Assembly (NCBI GenBank): GCA_002392325.1
Contig: DGGS01000219.1
Location: forward strand, 1 to 11,887
DNA from: Bacteroidales bacterium UBA3868
GTDB lineage: Bacteria > Bacteroidota > Bacteroidia > Bacteroidales > WCHB1-69
DNA: 11,887 nt
Reading direction: 5' to 3'
The number at the start of each line of letters is the position of its first letter. Position 1 is the first letter of the stretch. Of this stretch, positions 1 through 6,977 are shown piece by piece. The position numbers were made by a program, and so were the translations under genes. The notes under the pieces were generated by a model. The model was not told the origin of the DNA. It worked only from the letters and a program-made list of their open reading frames with translations, and made no database searches.

Positions 1-635
1 GCATTGGTGAAAATGTGGTCATCGGCAACGGCGCACGCATCTATCCGCAGGTGTGCTTGGGCGACAATGTGAAGATTGGCGACCGCACTACGCTGAACGC
101 TGGCGTGAAAGTGTATGCCGACTGCGTGATCGGCAACGACTGCATCCTGCACGCTGGAGCGGTTATCGGCGCCGACGGGTTCGGCTTTGCCGCACAGGAC
201 GGACAGTATCTTAAGATTCCGCAAATTGGCAATGTGGTCATCGGCAACAATGTGGAAATCGGCGCTAACACCTGTATTGACCGTGCTACCATGGGGTCCA
301 CGAAGATTGAGGACAATGTGAAGATTGACAATCTGGTGCAGATCGCGCACAATGTCACCATCGGTGAGGGCACAGGCATGGCCGCGCAAGTGGGCATTGC
401 CGGCTCCGCCAAGGTTGGCAAGCACTGCATCCTGGCCGGACAAGCCGGCGTGGCAGGGCACATCACCGTGGATGACGGAACCGTGATCGGTGCACAAGCC
501 GGTGTTTCGCACTCCCTGAAACGCGGCATGTACCTCGGCAACCCCGCTATTCCTCTCAACGAGGAAAAAAGGCTCATCGTCTATCGCCGTAAACTACCGG
601 ATTTATTCCAACAGGTCAAAGACCTCCAAAAGTAA
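1..635 (+). CDS. lpxD: UDP-3-O-acylglucosamine N-acyltransferase LpxD (3' part; 5' end outside window)
   Basis: LpxD transfers the second acyl chain from acyl-ACP to the 2-amino group of UDP-3-O-acylglucosamine in lipid A synthesis, in the cytoplasm. The open frame runs in from the left edge (first whole codon at base 3), so the GTG at 15 is internal. About 210 residues are visible, against roughly 340 for the family, so the N-terminal uridine-binding domain is missing. What remains is a left-handed beta-helix built from hexapeptide repeats of the I-G-x-x-x type. It carries the LpxD signature GADGFGFA and the segment [10 protein letters not shown]. The histidine codon at 348-350 aligns with the catalytic His of E. 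coli LpxD (H239). A short C-terminal helical region ends in KDLQK. LpxA has a similar fold, but these motifs and the C-terminus fit LpxD. The gene lies 26 bp upstream of lpxC, and the two are probably co-transcribed. Confidence 0.95.
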   Translation, partial: IGENVVIGNGARIYPQVCLGDNVKIGDRTTLNAGVKVYADCVIGNDCILHAGAVIGADGFGFAAQDGQYLKIPQIGNVVIGNNVEIGANTCIDRATMGSTKIEDNVKIDNLVQIAHNVTIGEGTGMAAQVGIAGSAKVGKHCILAGQAGVAGHITVDDGTVIGAQAGVSHSLKRGMYLGNPAIPLNEEKRLIVYRRKLPDLFQQVKDLQK

Positions 636-661
636 GAATCATAGTAAACACAACCATCATA

Positions 662-1576
662 ATGAATTATCAAAACACTATCGCATCCCCGGTATCCATA
701 TCGGGAAAAGGATTACACACTGGCCAACAAGTGACTGTCACACTCGAACCGGCACCCGCCGACTCGGGTATCCAGTTTATGCGCACCGACATTCCAGGAT
801 GTCCTGTAGTAAAAGCCATCCCTGAAAACGTGTTCGACACCTCACGCGGCACCGCCATCAAAGACGGCAAGGCAGAGGTATATACTATCGAACACCTGAT
901 GGCCGCATTGTCCGGCCTGTCCTTGGACAATATACTCGTCAAGATGATGGGACCCGAAACGCCCATATTGGACGGGAGTTCAAGAGTTTACATCGAACTC
1001 ATCAAAGAAGTTGGCATAAAAAAACTAAATGTTCCACGCCATTTCGCCACCGTTAAGGAGGAAATCACATTCTCCATTCCCGAACAGCAGGTTGAACTGA
1101 CCATCAAACCCGCCGACCATTTCAAGATGACCGTCAATGTGGACTACGAGACCAAAGTGCTTTCCAAACAGCAGGCCGTACTGAACAATCTGGAGGATTT
1201 TTATCCGGATGTCTATAACTGCCGCACATTTGTTTTTCTCAACGAATTGCAATTCCTCATCCAGAACAATCTGATCCGAGGCGGTGACCTGGACAATGCC
1301 ATCGTTTTCGTGGATGAGATACCCGAAAAAGCCGTTTTAAAGCAATTGGCGGAATTCTTCAACAAAAAAGACATCACCGTAACCCCCGATCATGTGCTCA
1401 ACAACATTACCTTGAGACATCCTAACGAGCCGGCACGCCACAAGCTGCTCGACCTCATCGGAGACCTCTATTTACTGGGGTTACCGCTGCGCGCGGAGAT
1501 CGTCGCCAACAGGCCCGGACACTTCGCCAACACCTCCTTTGCAAAAAAAATCAAAGAAAATCTTGTAATTTTGTAA
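662..1576 (+). CDS. lpxC: UDP-3-O-acyl-N-acetylglucosamine deacetylase LpxC (stand-alone, not fused to FabZ)
   Basis: LpxC is the zinc-dependent deacetylase that commits UDP-3-O-acyl-GlcNAc to lipid A synthesis. The 304-residue product matches the single-domain E. coli length (305). Zinc and catalytic residues are all present. E77-H78 lie in TIEHLMAAL, H260 and D264 in ARHKLLDLIGDL, and H287 in NRPGH. The LDNAIVF strand at 210-216 and the N-terminal SGKGLHTG at 14-21 are typical. In many Bacteroidetes LpxC continues into a C-terminal FabZ dehydratase of about 150 residues. Here the frame stops at FAKKIKENLVIL, just where the linker would begin, and no FabZ-like sequence follows. The ATG at 662 is preceded by an A/T-rich spacer without a Shine-Dalgarno sequence, normal for the phylum. 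Expression probably comes from the lpxD transcript and ends at the terminator at 1666-1697. Confidence 0.97.
   Translation: MNYQNTIASPVSISGKGLHTGQQVTVTLEPAPADSGIQFMRTDIPGCPVVKAIPENVFDTSRGTAIKDGKAEVYTIEHLMAALSGLSLDNILVKMMGPETPILDGSSRVYIELIKEVGIKKLNVPRHFATVKEEITFSIPEQQVELTIKPADHFKMTVNVDYETKVLSKQQAVLNNLEDFYPDVYNCRTFVFLNELQFLIQNNLIRGGDLDNAIVFVDEIPEKAVLKQLAEFFNKKDITVTPDHVLNNITLRHPNEPARHKLLDLIGDLYLLGLPLRAEIVANRPGHFANTSFAKKIKENLVIL
1566..1574 (+). promoter_or_regulatory. Possible -7 element at the lpxC stop codon (weak candidate)
   Basis: TAATTTTGT matches the Bacteroidetes -7 consensus TAnnTTTGY exactly and overlaps the last lpxC codons and stop. A TTTG at 1538-1541 could serve as the -33 element, but the 24-nt spacing is longer than the usual 19-21 or so. 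A start near 1579 would give a leaderless noncoding transcript of about 120 nt, ending at the terminator at 1697. The match could be chance in an A/T-rich stretch. Confidence 0.25.
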
Positions 1577-1616
1577 CAAAAAAAAATATTCTGCGTAAAG
1601 CACTATACGATTTTGA

Positions 1617-1637
1617 AAAACTATCATGAATAGTTTT
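1617..1637 (+). other. A/T-rich inverted repeat in the lpxC 3' region
   Basis: AAAACTAT at 1617-1624 and ATAGTTTT at 1630-1637 form a perfect 8-bp stem around the loop CATGA. No T-tract follows, so it is not a good intrinsic terminator. It may be an RNA structure in the lpxC 3' UTR or part of a small transcript. The remaining noncoding bases between 1577 and 1735 show no open frame of note and no tRNA. Confidence 0.45.
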
Positions 1638-1665
1638 CGATTATCTTACATAGGTTAATGGTTTG

Positions 1666-1697
1666 ATAGCGGCAGGTTGCTGCCGCTATTTTTTTTT
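1666..1697 (+). terminator. Strong intrinsic terminator after lpxC
   Basis: ATAGCGGCAG (1666-1675) pairs perfectly with CTGCCGCTAT (1680-1689) around the loop GTTG. The 10-bp stem is followed directly by a run of T to 1697. It ends the lpxD-lpxC transcript and insulates the dapA cluster. Confidence 0.93.
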
Positions 1698-1707
1698 GTA
1701 TATTTGC
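1677..1707 (+). promoter_or_regulatory. Bacteroidetes-type promoter for the DUF6913-dapA-carboxypeptidase cluster
   Basis: TATATTTGC at 1699-1707 is an exact match to the -7 consensus TAnnTTTGY. TTG at 1677-1679, 19 nt upstream, fits the -33 element and falls in the loop of the preceding terminator hairpin. Predicted initiation is around 1711-1714, leaving an A/T-rich leader of about 22-25 nt before the ATG at 1736. The call rests on consensus matching only. Confidence 0.7.
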
Positions 1708-1735
1708 AAGTTTTTAAAATATACATACGGCCACT

Positions 1736-2272
1736 ATGTTTTCCAAAATAAAAAACTATTTCCTACAGAAGTATCTTACTGAAAACAAGAAAGTTAGACA
1801 GCGCCAAATACTTTCTTTGCAGCAAGCGAGAACCATAGGCATTTTGTGTGAAATCACCGATGAGAACTCCTATAAGGATATATTCCGTGTCTTCAGCATG
1901 TTGCAGGCAACCGGACAGAATGTCAAACTCATCGGATACATCAACGAAAAAGAAGTGCCTTTTTTCTGCCTGCAGCAACTCTCGGCCGATTATTTTTCCA
2001 ACAAACACCTGAACTGGTACGGGAATCCCACCATGGTACAGGTGCAAGATTTCATCCAAAAGGACTTTGATGTGCTGATTGACTTCAACTACCGTTACAA
2101 CCTGCCGGTGAGAGCCATTCTATCCCTGTCGAACGCCAAATTCATCATCGGACGCGAGCCGGAAAACAGCACACTCTACGACCTGTTCATGGACAAATCG
2201 CTGAAAGACAATCAATCTTATTTGAAAGAGATATACACCTACACCAAAATGCTTACCGGTTATGACAAATAG
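1736..2272 (+). CDS. Conserved Bacteroidetes protein of unknown function, DUF6913-like
   Basis: The product is 178 residues, has no signal peptide or membrane segment, and is predicted cytoplasmic. I recognise the pattern of the Bacteroidetes family DUF6913 from memory, but no function is known to me. Visible features are a basic N-terminal helix (residues 1-30), a strand TIGILCEIT (33-41), a second unit VKLIGYIN (63-70), the conserved-looking NWYG at 93-96, and FDVLIDFN at 111-118. The regular alternation of strands and helices suggests an alpha/beta fold. No catalytic motif is obvious. The gene follows the promoter at 1677-1707, and its last 11 bp overlap the start of dapA. That implies translational coupling and a shared transcript. 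Whether it has anything to do with lysine or peptidoglycan precursor synthesis is inference from position alone. Confidence 0.85.
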   Translation: MFSKIKNYFLQKYLTENKKVRQRQILSLQQARTIGILCEITDENSYKDIFRVFSMLQATGQNVKLIGYINEKEVPFFCLQQLSADYFSNKHLNWYGNPTMVQVQDFIQKDFDVLIDFNYRYNLPVRAILSLSNAKFIIGREPENSTLYDLFMDKSLKDNQSYLKEIYTYTKMLTGYDK

Positions 2273-3146
2273 TGTGGATAAATTCAAGGGTATTGGTGTA
2301 GCGGTCGTCACTCCGTTCACTGTTGACGGCAAGGTGGACTTTCCAAATCTGGAAAAGCTGGTGGAGAACCTGATCACGAACAAGGTTGACTACCTGCTGG
2401 CCTTGGGCACCACCAGCGAGTATCCCACCATGTCGAAATCGGAGCGACTGGACATCGTGCGGTGCATTGCCTCCGTAAATGCCGGTCGGCTCCCCATGCT
2501 TATGGGACTTGGCGGTCCGAGTACCCAAAGCATCCTGGCCAACATCAAGGATGCCTGCAAACTCCCCATTGACGCCATTCTTTCCGTTACCCCATACTAT
2601 AACAAGCCCAGCCAACTGGGACTGATTGAGCACTACAAGGCCGTGGCCAAGAGTTCTCCCCTACCCGTCATCCTATACAATGTGCCCGGGCGAACATCTT
2701 GCAACATGTTGGCTGAAACCACCATACGCATTGCGGAGAGCAACCCTAATGTCATCGGCATCAAGGAGGCCTCCGGCAATGTGAAACAAATCCTCTATCT
2801 GCTGAACCACAAGCCGAAGGATTTCCTAGTCATCTCCGGCGACGACCTCATCACACTGCCCCTGATGGCAGCTGGCATGGACGGCCTTATCTCCGTGCTG
2901 GCCAACGCCTATCCCGCTGAAACCGCCAACATGGTGCATCTGGCCATGAATGACCAGTTCATCAAGGCCCGATTGTATCACGACAAGCTCTTTGACATCT
3001 CTCAGGCCTGTTTCAAAGAGGGCAATCCGAGCGGCATTAAAGCCATTCTCGCGGCACAAGGCAAGATCAAGAATGTGCTCCGCCTGCCCTTGGTACCTGT
3101 TTCCGACAATCTTTCCAACGAAATACACAAATTAGTACAACTTTAA
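2262..3146 (+). CDS. dapA: 4-hydroxy-tetrahydrodipicolinate synthase DapA
   Basis: DapA condenses pyruvate with aspartate semialdehyde, the first step specific to diaminopimelate and lysine synthesis. The protein is 294 residues, the usual family length, and forms a TIM barrel of the class I aldolase type. The Schiff-base lysine is K168 in GIKEASG. The catalytic tyrosine is Y139 in ILYNVPGRT, with R144 as the carboxylate-binding arginine. The threonine pair T50-T51 lies in GTTSEYPT, and TPYYNKP at 110-116 supplies the second tyrosine. SGDD at 192-195 and GLISV at 208-212 match the end of the barrel. Related lyases (N-acetylneuraminate lyase, KDG aldolase) share the fold, but this residue set fits DapA best. 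The ATG lies inside the preceding gene (11-bp overlap) and has no Shine-Dalgarno sequence, so initiation probably depends on upstream translation. No lysine riboswitch is visible. Confidence 0.95.
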   Translation: MTNSVDKFKGIGVAVVTPFTVDGKVDFPNLEKLVENLITNKVDYLLALGTTSEYPTMSKSERLDIVRCIASVNAGRLPMLMGLGGPSTQSILANIKDACKLPIDAILSVTPYYNKPSQLGLIEHYKAVAKSSPLPVILYNVPGRTSCNMLAETTIRIAESNPNVIGIKEASGNVKQILYLLNHKPKDFLVISGDDLITLPLMAAGMDGLISVLANAYPAETANMVHLAMNDQFIKARLYHDKLFDISQACFKEGNPSGIKAILAAQGKIKNVLRLPLVPVSDNLSNEIHKLVQL

Positions 3147-3154
3147 ATTTTTAA

Positions 3155-4855
3155 ATGAAAAAATTTCTATCCTTTTTATTTTTCATACTGATTTCCACAT
3201 CAATTTTCGCCCAGGTTGATTCCTTGCTACCATTCAACAGCGAATGGCCTGAAACCTATGTCGAGACCAATCTCTCCAAAGAGCAGCTGAAACAGGTTTG
3301 CAAAGATTTCTCCGTGGACAAGGTTACTCCTGAAAATGGCGATTGTTACCGCGTGCGGCTGTGCATTGGAAGCAAAGAATACGGTCGTTTTCTCTCCTTG
3401 GGATACCCTTTTACCATCGTATCCGGATCCAAAGCCAGCGTGAAAATGGCGCACACCTATCAACAATTGGTAAGCGCATGGGACCGCTACCCCACTTACA
3501 GCACCTACCTGGCAACCATGGACACTTTTCAGAGCAAGCATCCCGATATTTGCCATATTGAAACCATACTGGAAAACACCGCCGCCAACCACAAGATATT
3601 GGTCGCCCACATCAGCAATGACCTGCAAAACCGCGGCAACAAACCCGCATTCTTCTACACTTCCACCATGCATGGCGATGAAGTGACCGGATATTACCTC
3701 ATGCTTCGTCTCATTGATTATCTTCTCAGCAACTACGATTCCGATCCTCAAGTGCAGAACATTGTCAACAATGTGGACTTATGGATATGTCCTTTGGAAA
3801 ATCCGGACGGCACATACCGAAATCATAATGATTCCTTGAACGAGTCGCCCTATAGTACCCGTCACAATTATACTGATGATGACCTGAACCGCTCTTACCC
3901 AATCGCCGGTCAGAATAACAACAACACCAACTATCCAGCGGAAGTACAAGCCATGATGGAATTTGGCGCACAACACCATTTCACCATGTCGGCCAACTTA
4001 CATGGCGGCGCCGAGGTGTTCAACTATCCTTGGGATACCTGGGAATCCATGGACAAACTGCATGCGGACGACAGTTGGTGGAACCACATTGGCCACAATT
4101 TTGCCAACACCTGCCACAGCCAGAACTACTGGTATTTCCAAGATATGTATGGCGGGGTTACAGAAGGTGGAGACTGGTACACCATCACCGGTTCCCGACA
4201 AGACTATTTCACCTATTTCCAGAACTGCCGCGAAGTCACCCTCGAGGTGAGTTCCGACAAGGTAGTCTCCTCTCGTAATCTTTACAAGTATTGGAATTAC
4301 ACCCGCAAAGCGTTGCTTGACTATATTGAGGAATCTTTGAACGGTTTCCGGGGCATTGTCACAGACACCATTACCGGTTTGCCTGTGGAGGCCAAAGTAT
4401 TCGTCAACAATCATGACAGGGACAACTCGCATGTGTTCTCCCTACTTCCGGACGGCAACTACCATCGTCCCATCAAGGGCGGCACTTATTCGGTAACCTA
4501 TACCGCCGAGGGTTATCTTCCCAAAACAGTAAATGTGACCGTTACGGATGGCCAATGCACGGTTCAAGACATAAAACTTGTACCCGAATACATGGATATC
4601 GCTGTACAAGAAGCACCCGCATTTGTCATCTATCCCAATCCCACCCACGGATTCCTGTATGTCACATCCATGGTAAGACCTCCCAAACAATTTGATTTCC
4701 AAATGTTTGATATCCATGGCAAGATTATTCACCAAACCAAGGTTGAAGCCGGCACTTCCACCATGGACATCTCCGAACTTCCGGCTGGCACCTACGCCAT
4801 CCGTATCATGGACAACCATCAGGTTATCTATCAAACCAAAATCGTCAAACAATAA
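3155..4855 (+). CDS. Secreted M14B zinc carboxypeptidase with T9SS sorting domain (CPG70-like, predicted Lys/Arg-specific)
   Basis: The 566-residue product is predicted to be exported and to remove C-terminal basic residues from peptides. A signal peptide (1-19, cleavage after IFA before Q20) is followed by a prodomain-like region to about residue 97. The M14 catalytic domain covers about 98-395. Zinc ligands are H173, E176 (HGDE) and H283 (LHGG). N245-R246 bind the substrate carboxylate, Y342 corresponds to Tyr248 of carboxypeptidase A, and E364 in VTLEVS is the general base. D294 (H283+11) and Q349 (Y342+7) fall where basic-specific M14B enzymes such as carboxypeptidase D have Asp and Gln. 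A transthyretin-like domain follows (397-478). A T9SS type A domain (about 488-566) shows IYPNPTHG, DIHGKII, LPAGTYAIRI and a KIVKQ end. This architecture resembles P. gingivalis CPG70. The gene starts 8 bp after dapA and probably shares its transcript. Substrate specificity is inferred by alignment from memory. Confidence 0.93.
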   Translation: MKKFLSFLFFILISTSIFAQVDSLLPFNSEWPETYVETNLSKEQLKQVCKDFSVDKVTPENGDCYRVRLCIGSKEYGRFLSLGYPFTIVSGSKASVKMAHTYQQLVSAWDRYPTYSTYLATMDTFQSKHPDICHIETILENTAANHKILVAHISNDLQNRGNKPAFFYTSTMHGDEVTGYYLMLRLIDYLLSNYDSDPQVQNIVNNVDLWICPLENPDGTYRNHNDSLNESPYSTRHNYTDDDLNRSYPIAGQNNNNTNYPAEVQAMMEFGAQHHFTMSANLHGGAEVFNYPWDTWESMDKLHADDSWWNHIGHNFANTCHSQNYWYFQDMYGGVTEGGDWYTITGSRQDYFTYFQNCREVTLEVSSDKVVSSRNLYKYWNYTRKALLDYIEESLNGFRGIVTDTITGLPVEAKVFVNNHDRDNSHVFSLLPDGNYHRPIKGGTYSVTYTAEGYLPKTVNVTVTDGQCTVQDIKLVPEYMDIAVQEAPAFVIYPNPTHGFLYVTSMVRPPKQFDFQMFDIHGKIIHQTKVEAGTSTMDISELPAGTYAIRIMDNHQVIYQTKIVKQ

Positions 4856-4876
4856 AATCTATCATCATACCGATAT

Positions 4877-4912
4877 AAAAAAAGCAGGGGCGAAATTCGT
4901 CCCTGCTTTTTT
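4877..4912. terminator. Bidirectional intrinsic terminator between convergent genes
   Basis: GCAGGGGCG (4884-4892) pairs with CGTCCCTGC (4898-4906), with one G-U pair, around the loop AAATT. Seven A residues precede the stem and six T residues follow it. Each strand therefore has a G/C-rich stem plus a U-tract. It can end the carboxypeptidase transcript on the plus strand and the ornithine carbamoyltransferase transcript on the minus strand. Confidence 0.92.
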
Positions 4913-4921
4913 CATAAAATA

Positions 4922-4946
4922 TAAGGGCGTATAAACACGCTCCTTA
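4922..4946 (-). other. Short imperfect hairpin downstream of the OTC gene
   Basis: AAGG-GCGT and ACGC-T-CCTT pair with one bulged base around an A/T-rich loop, between the OTC stop codon and the main terminator. Read on the minus strand it is followed by an A/T-rich stretch, not a clean U-tract. It could assist termination or protect the mRNA end. It is a weak call. Confidence 0.35.
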
Positions 4947-4959
4947 CATTTATTATATA

Positions 4960-5961
4960 TTAGTCACCCAATGTGGCAACCATAACGGCTTTGATGGTGT
5001 GCATACGGTTTTCAGCCTCATCGAACACGATAGAATTCTCGGATTCGAAAACATCTTCCGTAACCTCAATGCCATCCAAACCGAACTGTTTGTTCACATC
5101 GCGGCCAACCTGAGTCTCAAGGTTGTGGTATGCGGGCAGGCAGTGCATGAACTTGCATTTCGGATTGCCAGTGAGTTTCATCGTTTCTTTGTTCACCTGA
5201 TACGGTTTGAGCATCTTGATACGCTCTTTCCATACCTCAACAGGTTCGCCCATGGAAACCCAAACATCGGTATAAAGGAAGTCGCAACCTTTCACGCCCT
5301 TCTTCACATCGTCGGTAACCGTAACCTTAGCACCGGTTTCTTTGGCGATTTTCTTACATTCTGCAATGAGTTCCTTGCTGGGTTGCAGGGCTTTAGGAGC
5401 CACGATGCGGACATCCATACCCATTTTGGCACCACCCACCATCAAAGAGTTACCCATGTTGAAGCGGGCATCTCCGAGGTAAGCGTAGGTCACCTGGTTC
5501 AGCGGTTTGTCAACATGCTCGCTCATCGTGAGGAAGTCGGCCAAAACCTGAGTCGGGTGGAACTCGTTGGTCAAACCGTTCCATACGGGAACGCCGGCGA
5601 ACTTGGCGAGTTCTTCCACGGTGGTCTGTTTGAAACCACGATACTCGATACCGTCGAACATGCGTCCGAGCACACGTGCGGTGTCGGCCATGGACTCTTT
5701 AATACCGATTTGAGAACCTGTAGGTCCCAAATACGTAACATGTGCGCCTTGGTCGTAAGCGGCCACTTCGAAAGCACAGCGTGTACGAGTGGAGGTTTTT
5801 TCAAAAATCAAAGCAATATTCTTGCCTTTCAAGCGGGGTTGCTCTGTGCCCGCATATTTGGCGCGTTTGAGATCGCGAGCCAAATCCAACATGAATTGGA
5901 TCTCTGTAGGAGTGAAATCCAACAGTTTCAGGAAACTTCTGTTTCTTAAATTGAATGCCAT
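4960..5961 (-). CDS. argF: Ornithine carbamoyltransferase (canonical ArgF/ArcB type)
   Basis: OTC interconverts ornithine plus carbamoyl phosphate and citrulline plus phosphate. The 333-residue protein carries the full motif set of true OTCs. STRTR at 57-61, R108 in YRG, and HPTQ at 135-138 bind carbamoyl phosphate. NMGNS at 168-172 and D232 with SMG at 236-238 bind ornithine, and HCLP at 273-276 is the catalytic cysteine loop. It closely resembles E. coli ArgF/ArgI over the whole length, including the C-terminal segment from ENRMH to ATLGD. It is not the N-succinyl- or N-acetylornithine carbamoyltransferase used for arginine synthesis in several Bacteroidetes. It lies 65 bp downstream of carbamate kinase, which favours a catabolic (arcB) role, but an anabolic role cannot be excluded. 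The leader lacks a Shine-Dalgarno sequence and has the 9-nt unit also found before arcC. Transcription ends at the bidirectional terminator. Confidence 0.96.
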   Translation of the reverse strand: MAFNLRNRSFLKLLDFTPTEIQFMLDLARDLKRAKYAGTEQPRLKGKNIALIFEKTSTRTRCAFEVAAYDQGAHVTYLGPTGSQIGIKESMADTARVLGRMFDGIEYRGFKQTTVEELAKFAGVPVWNGLTNEFHPTQVLADFLTMSEHVDKPLNQVTYAYLGDARFNMGNSLMVGGAKMGMDVRIVAPKALQPSKELIAECKKIAKETGAKVTVTDDVKKGVKGCDFLYTDVWVSMGEPVEVWKERIKMLKPYQVNKETMKLTGNPKCKFMHCLPAYHNLETQVGRDVNKQFGLDGIEVTEDVFESENSIVFDEAENRMHTIKAVMVATLGD

Positions 5962-5969
5962 AATACTGA

Positions 5970-6010
5970 TTGTTAAGTTATAATGTTAAATGTTGTAAAG
6001 TTCGTAAGGT
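5970..6010 (-). repeat. 9-nt repeat units in the OTC leader
   Basis: Read on the plus strand, TTGTAAAGT (5993-6001) is followed directly by the degenerate copy TCGTAAGGT (6002-6010). A third variant, TTGTTAAGT, lies at 5970-5978. The first unit is identical to the unit repeated in the arcC leader. It lies in the 65-bp spacer just upstream of the OTC start codon. The function is unknown. Confidence 0.55.
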
Positions 6011-6026
6011 TTTTGACATTTGGGGA

Positions 6027-6971
6027 TTACTTCACGATGCGGGTGCCGCAGGTGTCGTCGCCCAGACGGCCGGCCTCGGTGATAATGCAGGTGTGGCCTG
6101 TTTTTTCCACAAACATGATAGCGGCACGCATTTTGGGTGCCATAGAGCCCTCCGTAAACTGGCCTTCGGCCAAATATTTCTTGGCTTCCTCGATGGTAAT
6201 CACATCCAATGCCTTCTCATCGGGTTTTCGGAAATTGATATAGACTTTAGGCACATCGGTCAGGATGTAGAACTCATCCGCATTGATTTCCACTGCCGTA
6301 ATGGCAGAGGCGAGGTCTTTGTCGATAACCGCCTGCACACCCTTGAGATAACCGTCTTGCATAGCAACAGGGATGCCGCCACCTCCAACGGTGACCACAA
6401 TAATGCCTTGGTCGGCCAACTGACGGACAAGCTTGATGTTCTGGATACGGATGGGTTTGGGTGAAGCGACCACTTTGCGCCAACCGTTGCCTTTAGGATC
6501 CTCGCGATAGATGTCGCCAGTTTCCTCATGATATTGTTCGGCCTCCTCGCGAGAGACATAAGGGCCTACAGGTTTGGTCGGGTTCTGGAACAGCGGATCG
6601 TTGGGGTCCACTTCAACATGCGTAAGCAATGTCACCGTATCACGATCCCAATTCTCTTCGGCAAATATGCGACGGAAACCTTCTTCAATCAAGGCGCCGA
6701 TGGAGCCCTGCGTTTCTGCCACGCAGAAATTCAGCGGCATGGATTCCACCTCAAAGGTTTCTTTACCCGCTTTGTGCTGGAGCATCACATTCCCCACTTG
6801 AGGGCCATTGCCATGACCTATCACCATCCGATATCCGGCTTTCAGCATCGGGACAAGACAACGGCATGTTTCAGTCACATTCTCAATCTGTTCACTATAT
6901 GTGCCTTTTTGATTGCTTTTCAGTAAAGCATTGCCGCCAAAGGCAATAACGGCGAGTTTGCTGTTTGTCAT
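6027..6971 (-). CDS. arcC: Carbamate kinase ArcC
   Basis: Carbamate kinase converts carbamoyl phosphate plus ADP to ATP, carbon dioxide and ammonia. It is the energy-yielding step of arginine and citrulline fermentation in the cytoplasm. The 314-residue protein is the normal length, and amino acid kinase motifs occur in order. These are FGGNAL (11-16), GHGNGPQVGN (52-61), GPYVSREEA (136-144), ASPKP (169-173), TVGGGGIPV (194-202), DKDLAS (217-222), LTDV (237-240) and GSMAPK (275-280). The gene lies between the M13 peptidase (66 bp upstream) and the OTC gene (65 bp downstream), all on the minus strand. No exact -7 promoter match is visible in either spacer, so read-through from the peptidase promoter is possible. 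The leader holds four tandem 9-nt repeats. No arginine deiminase gene is in view, so the source of citrulline or carbamoyl phosphate is unknown. Confidence 0.97.
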   Translation of the reverse strand: MTNSKLAVIAFGGNALLKSNQKGTYSEQIENVTETCRCLVPMLKAGYRMVIGHGNGPQVGNVMLQHKAGKETFEVESMPLNFCVAETQGSIGALIEEGFRRIFAEENWDRDTVTLLTHVEVDPNDPLFQNPTKPVGPYVSREEAEQYHEETGDIYREDPKGNGWRKVVASPKPIRIQNIKLVRQLADQGIIVVTVGGGGIPVAMQDGYLKGVQAVIDKDLASAITAVEINADEFYILTDVPKVYINFRKPDEKALDVITIEEAKKYLAEGQFTEGSMAPKMRAAIMFVEKTGHTCIITEAGRLGDDTCGTRIVK

Positions 6972-6977
6972 AACAGT

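Noticed and set aside
15..17. GTG as the lpxD start
   Set aside because: The frame is open to the left edge with continuing hexapeptide-type residues, and the N-terminal domain is missing. The window simply cuts the gene.
1577..1665. Remnant of a FabZ domain after lpxC, which would indicate a broken fusion
   Set aside because: Reading on from the lpxC stop in the same frame gives a short run before another stop. No FabZ motif such as the conserved HRYPF-type segment appears, so this is not a recent frameshift or nonsense event.
1577..1735. Lysine riboswitch or tRNA upstream of the dapA cluster
   Set aside because: The spacer is too short and lacks the multi-helix core of a lysine riboswitch. 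No cloverleaf is readable.
4999..5949. A 316-codon open frame antisense to the OTC gene
   Set aside because: It mirrors the OTC coding region almost exactly and has no recognisable motif. The shadow of a well-supported gene is the simpler reading.
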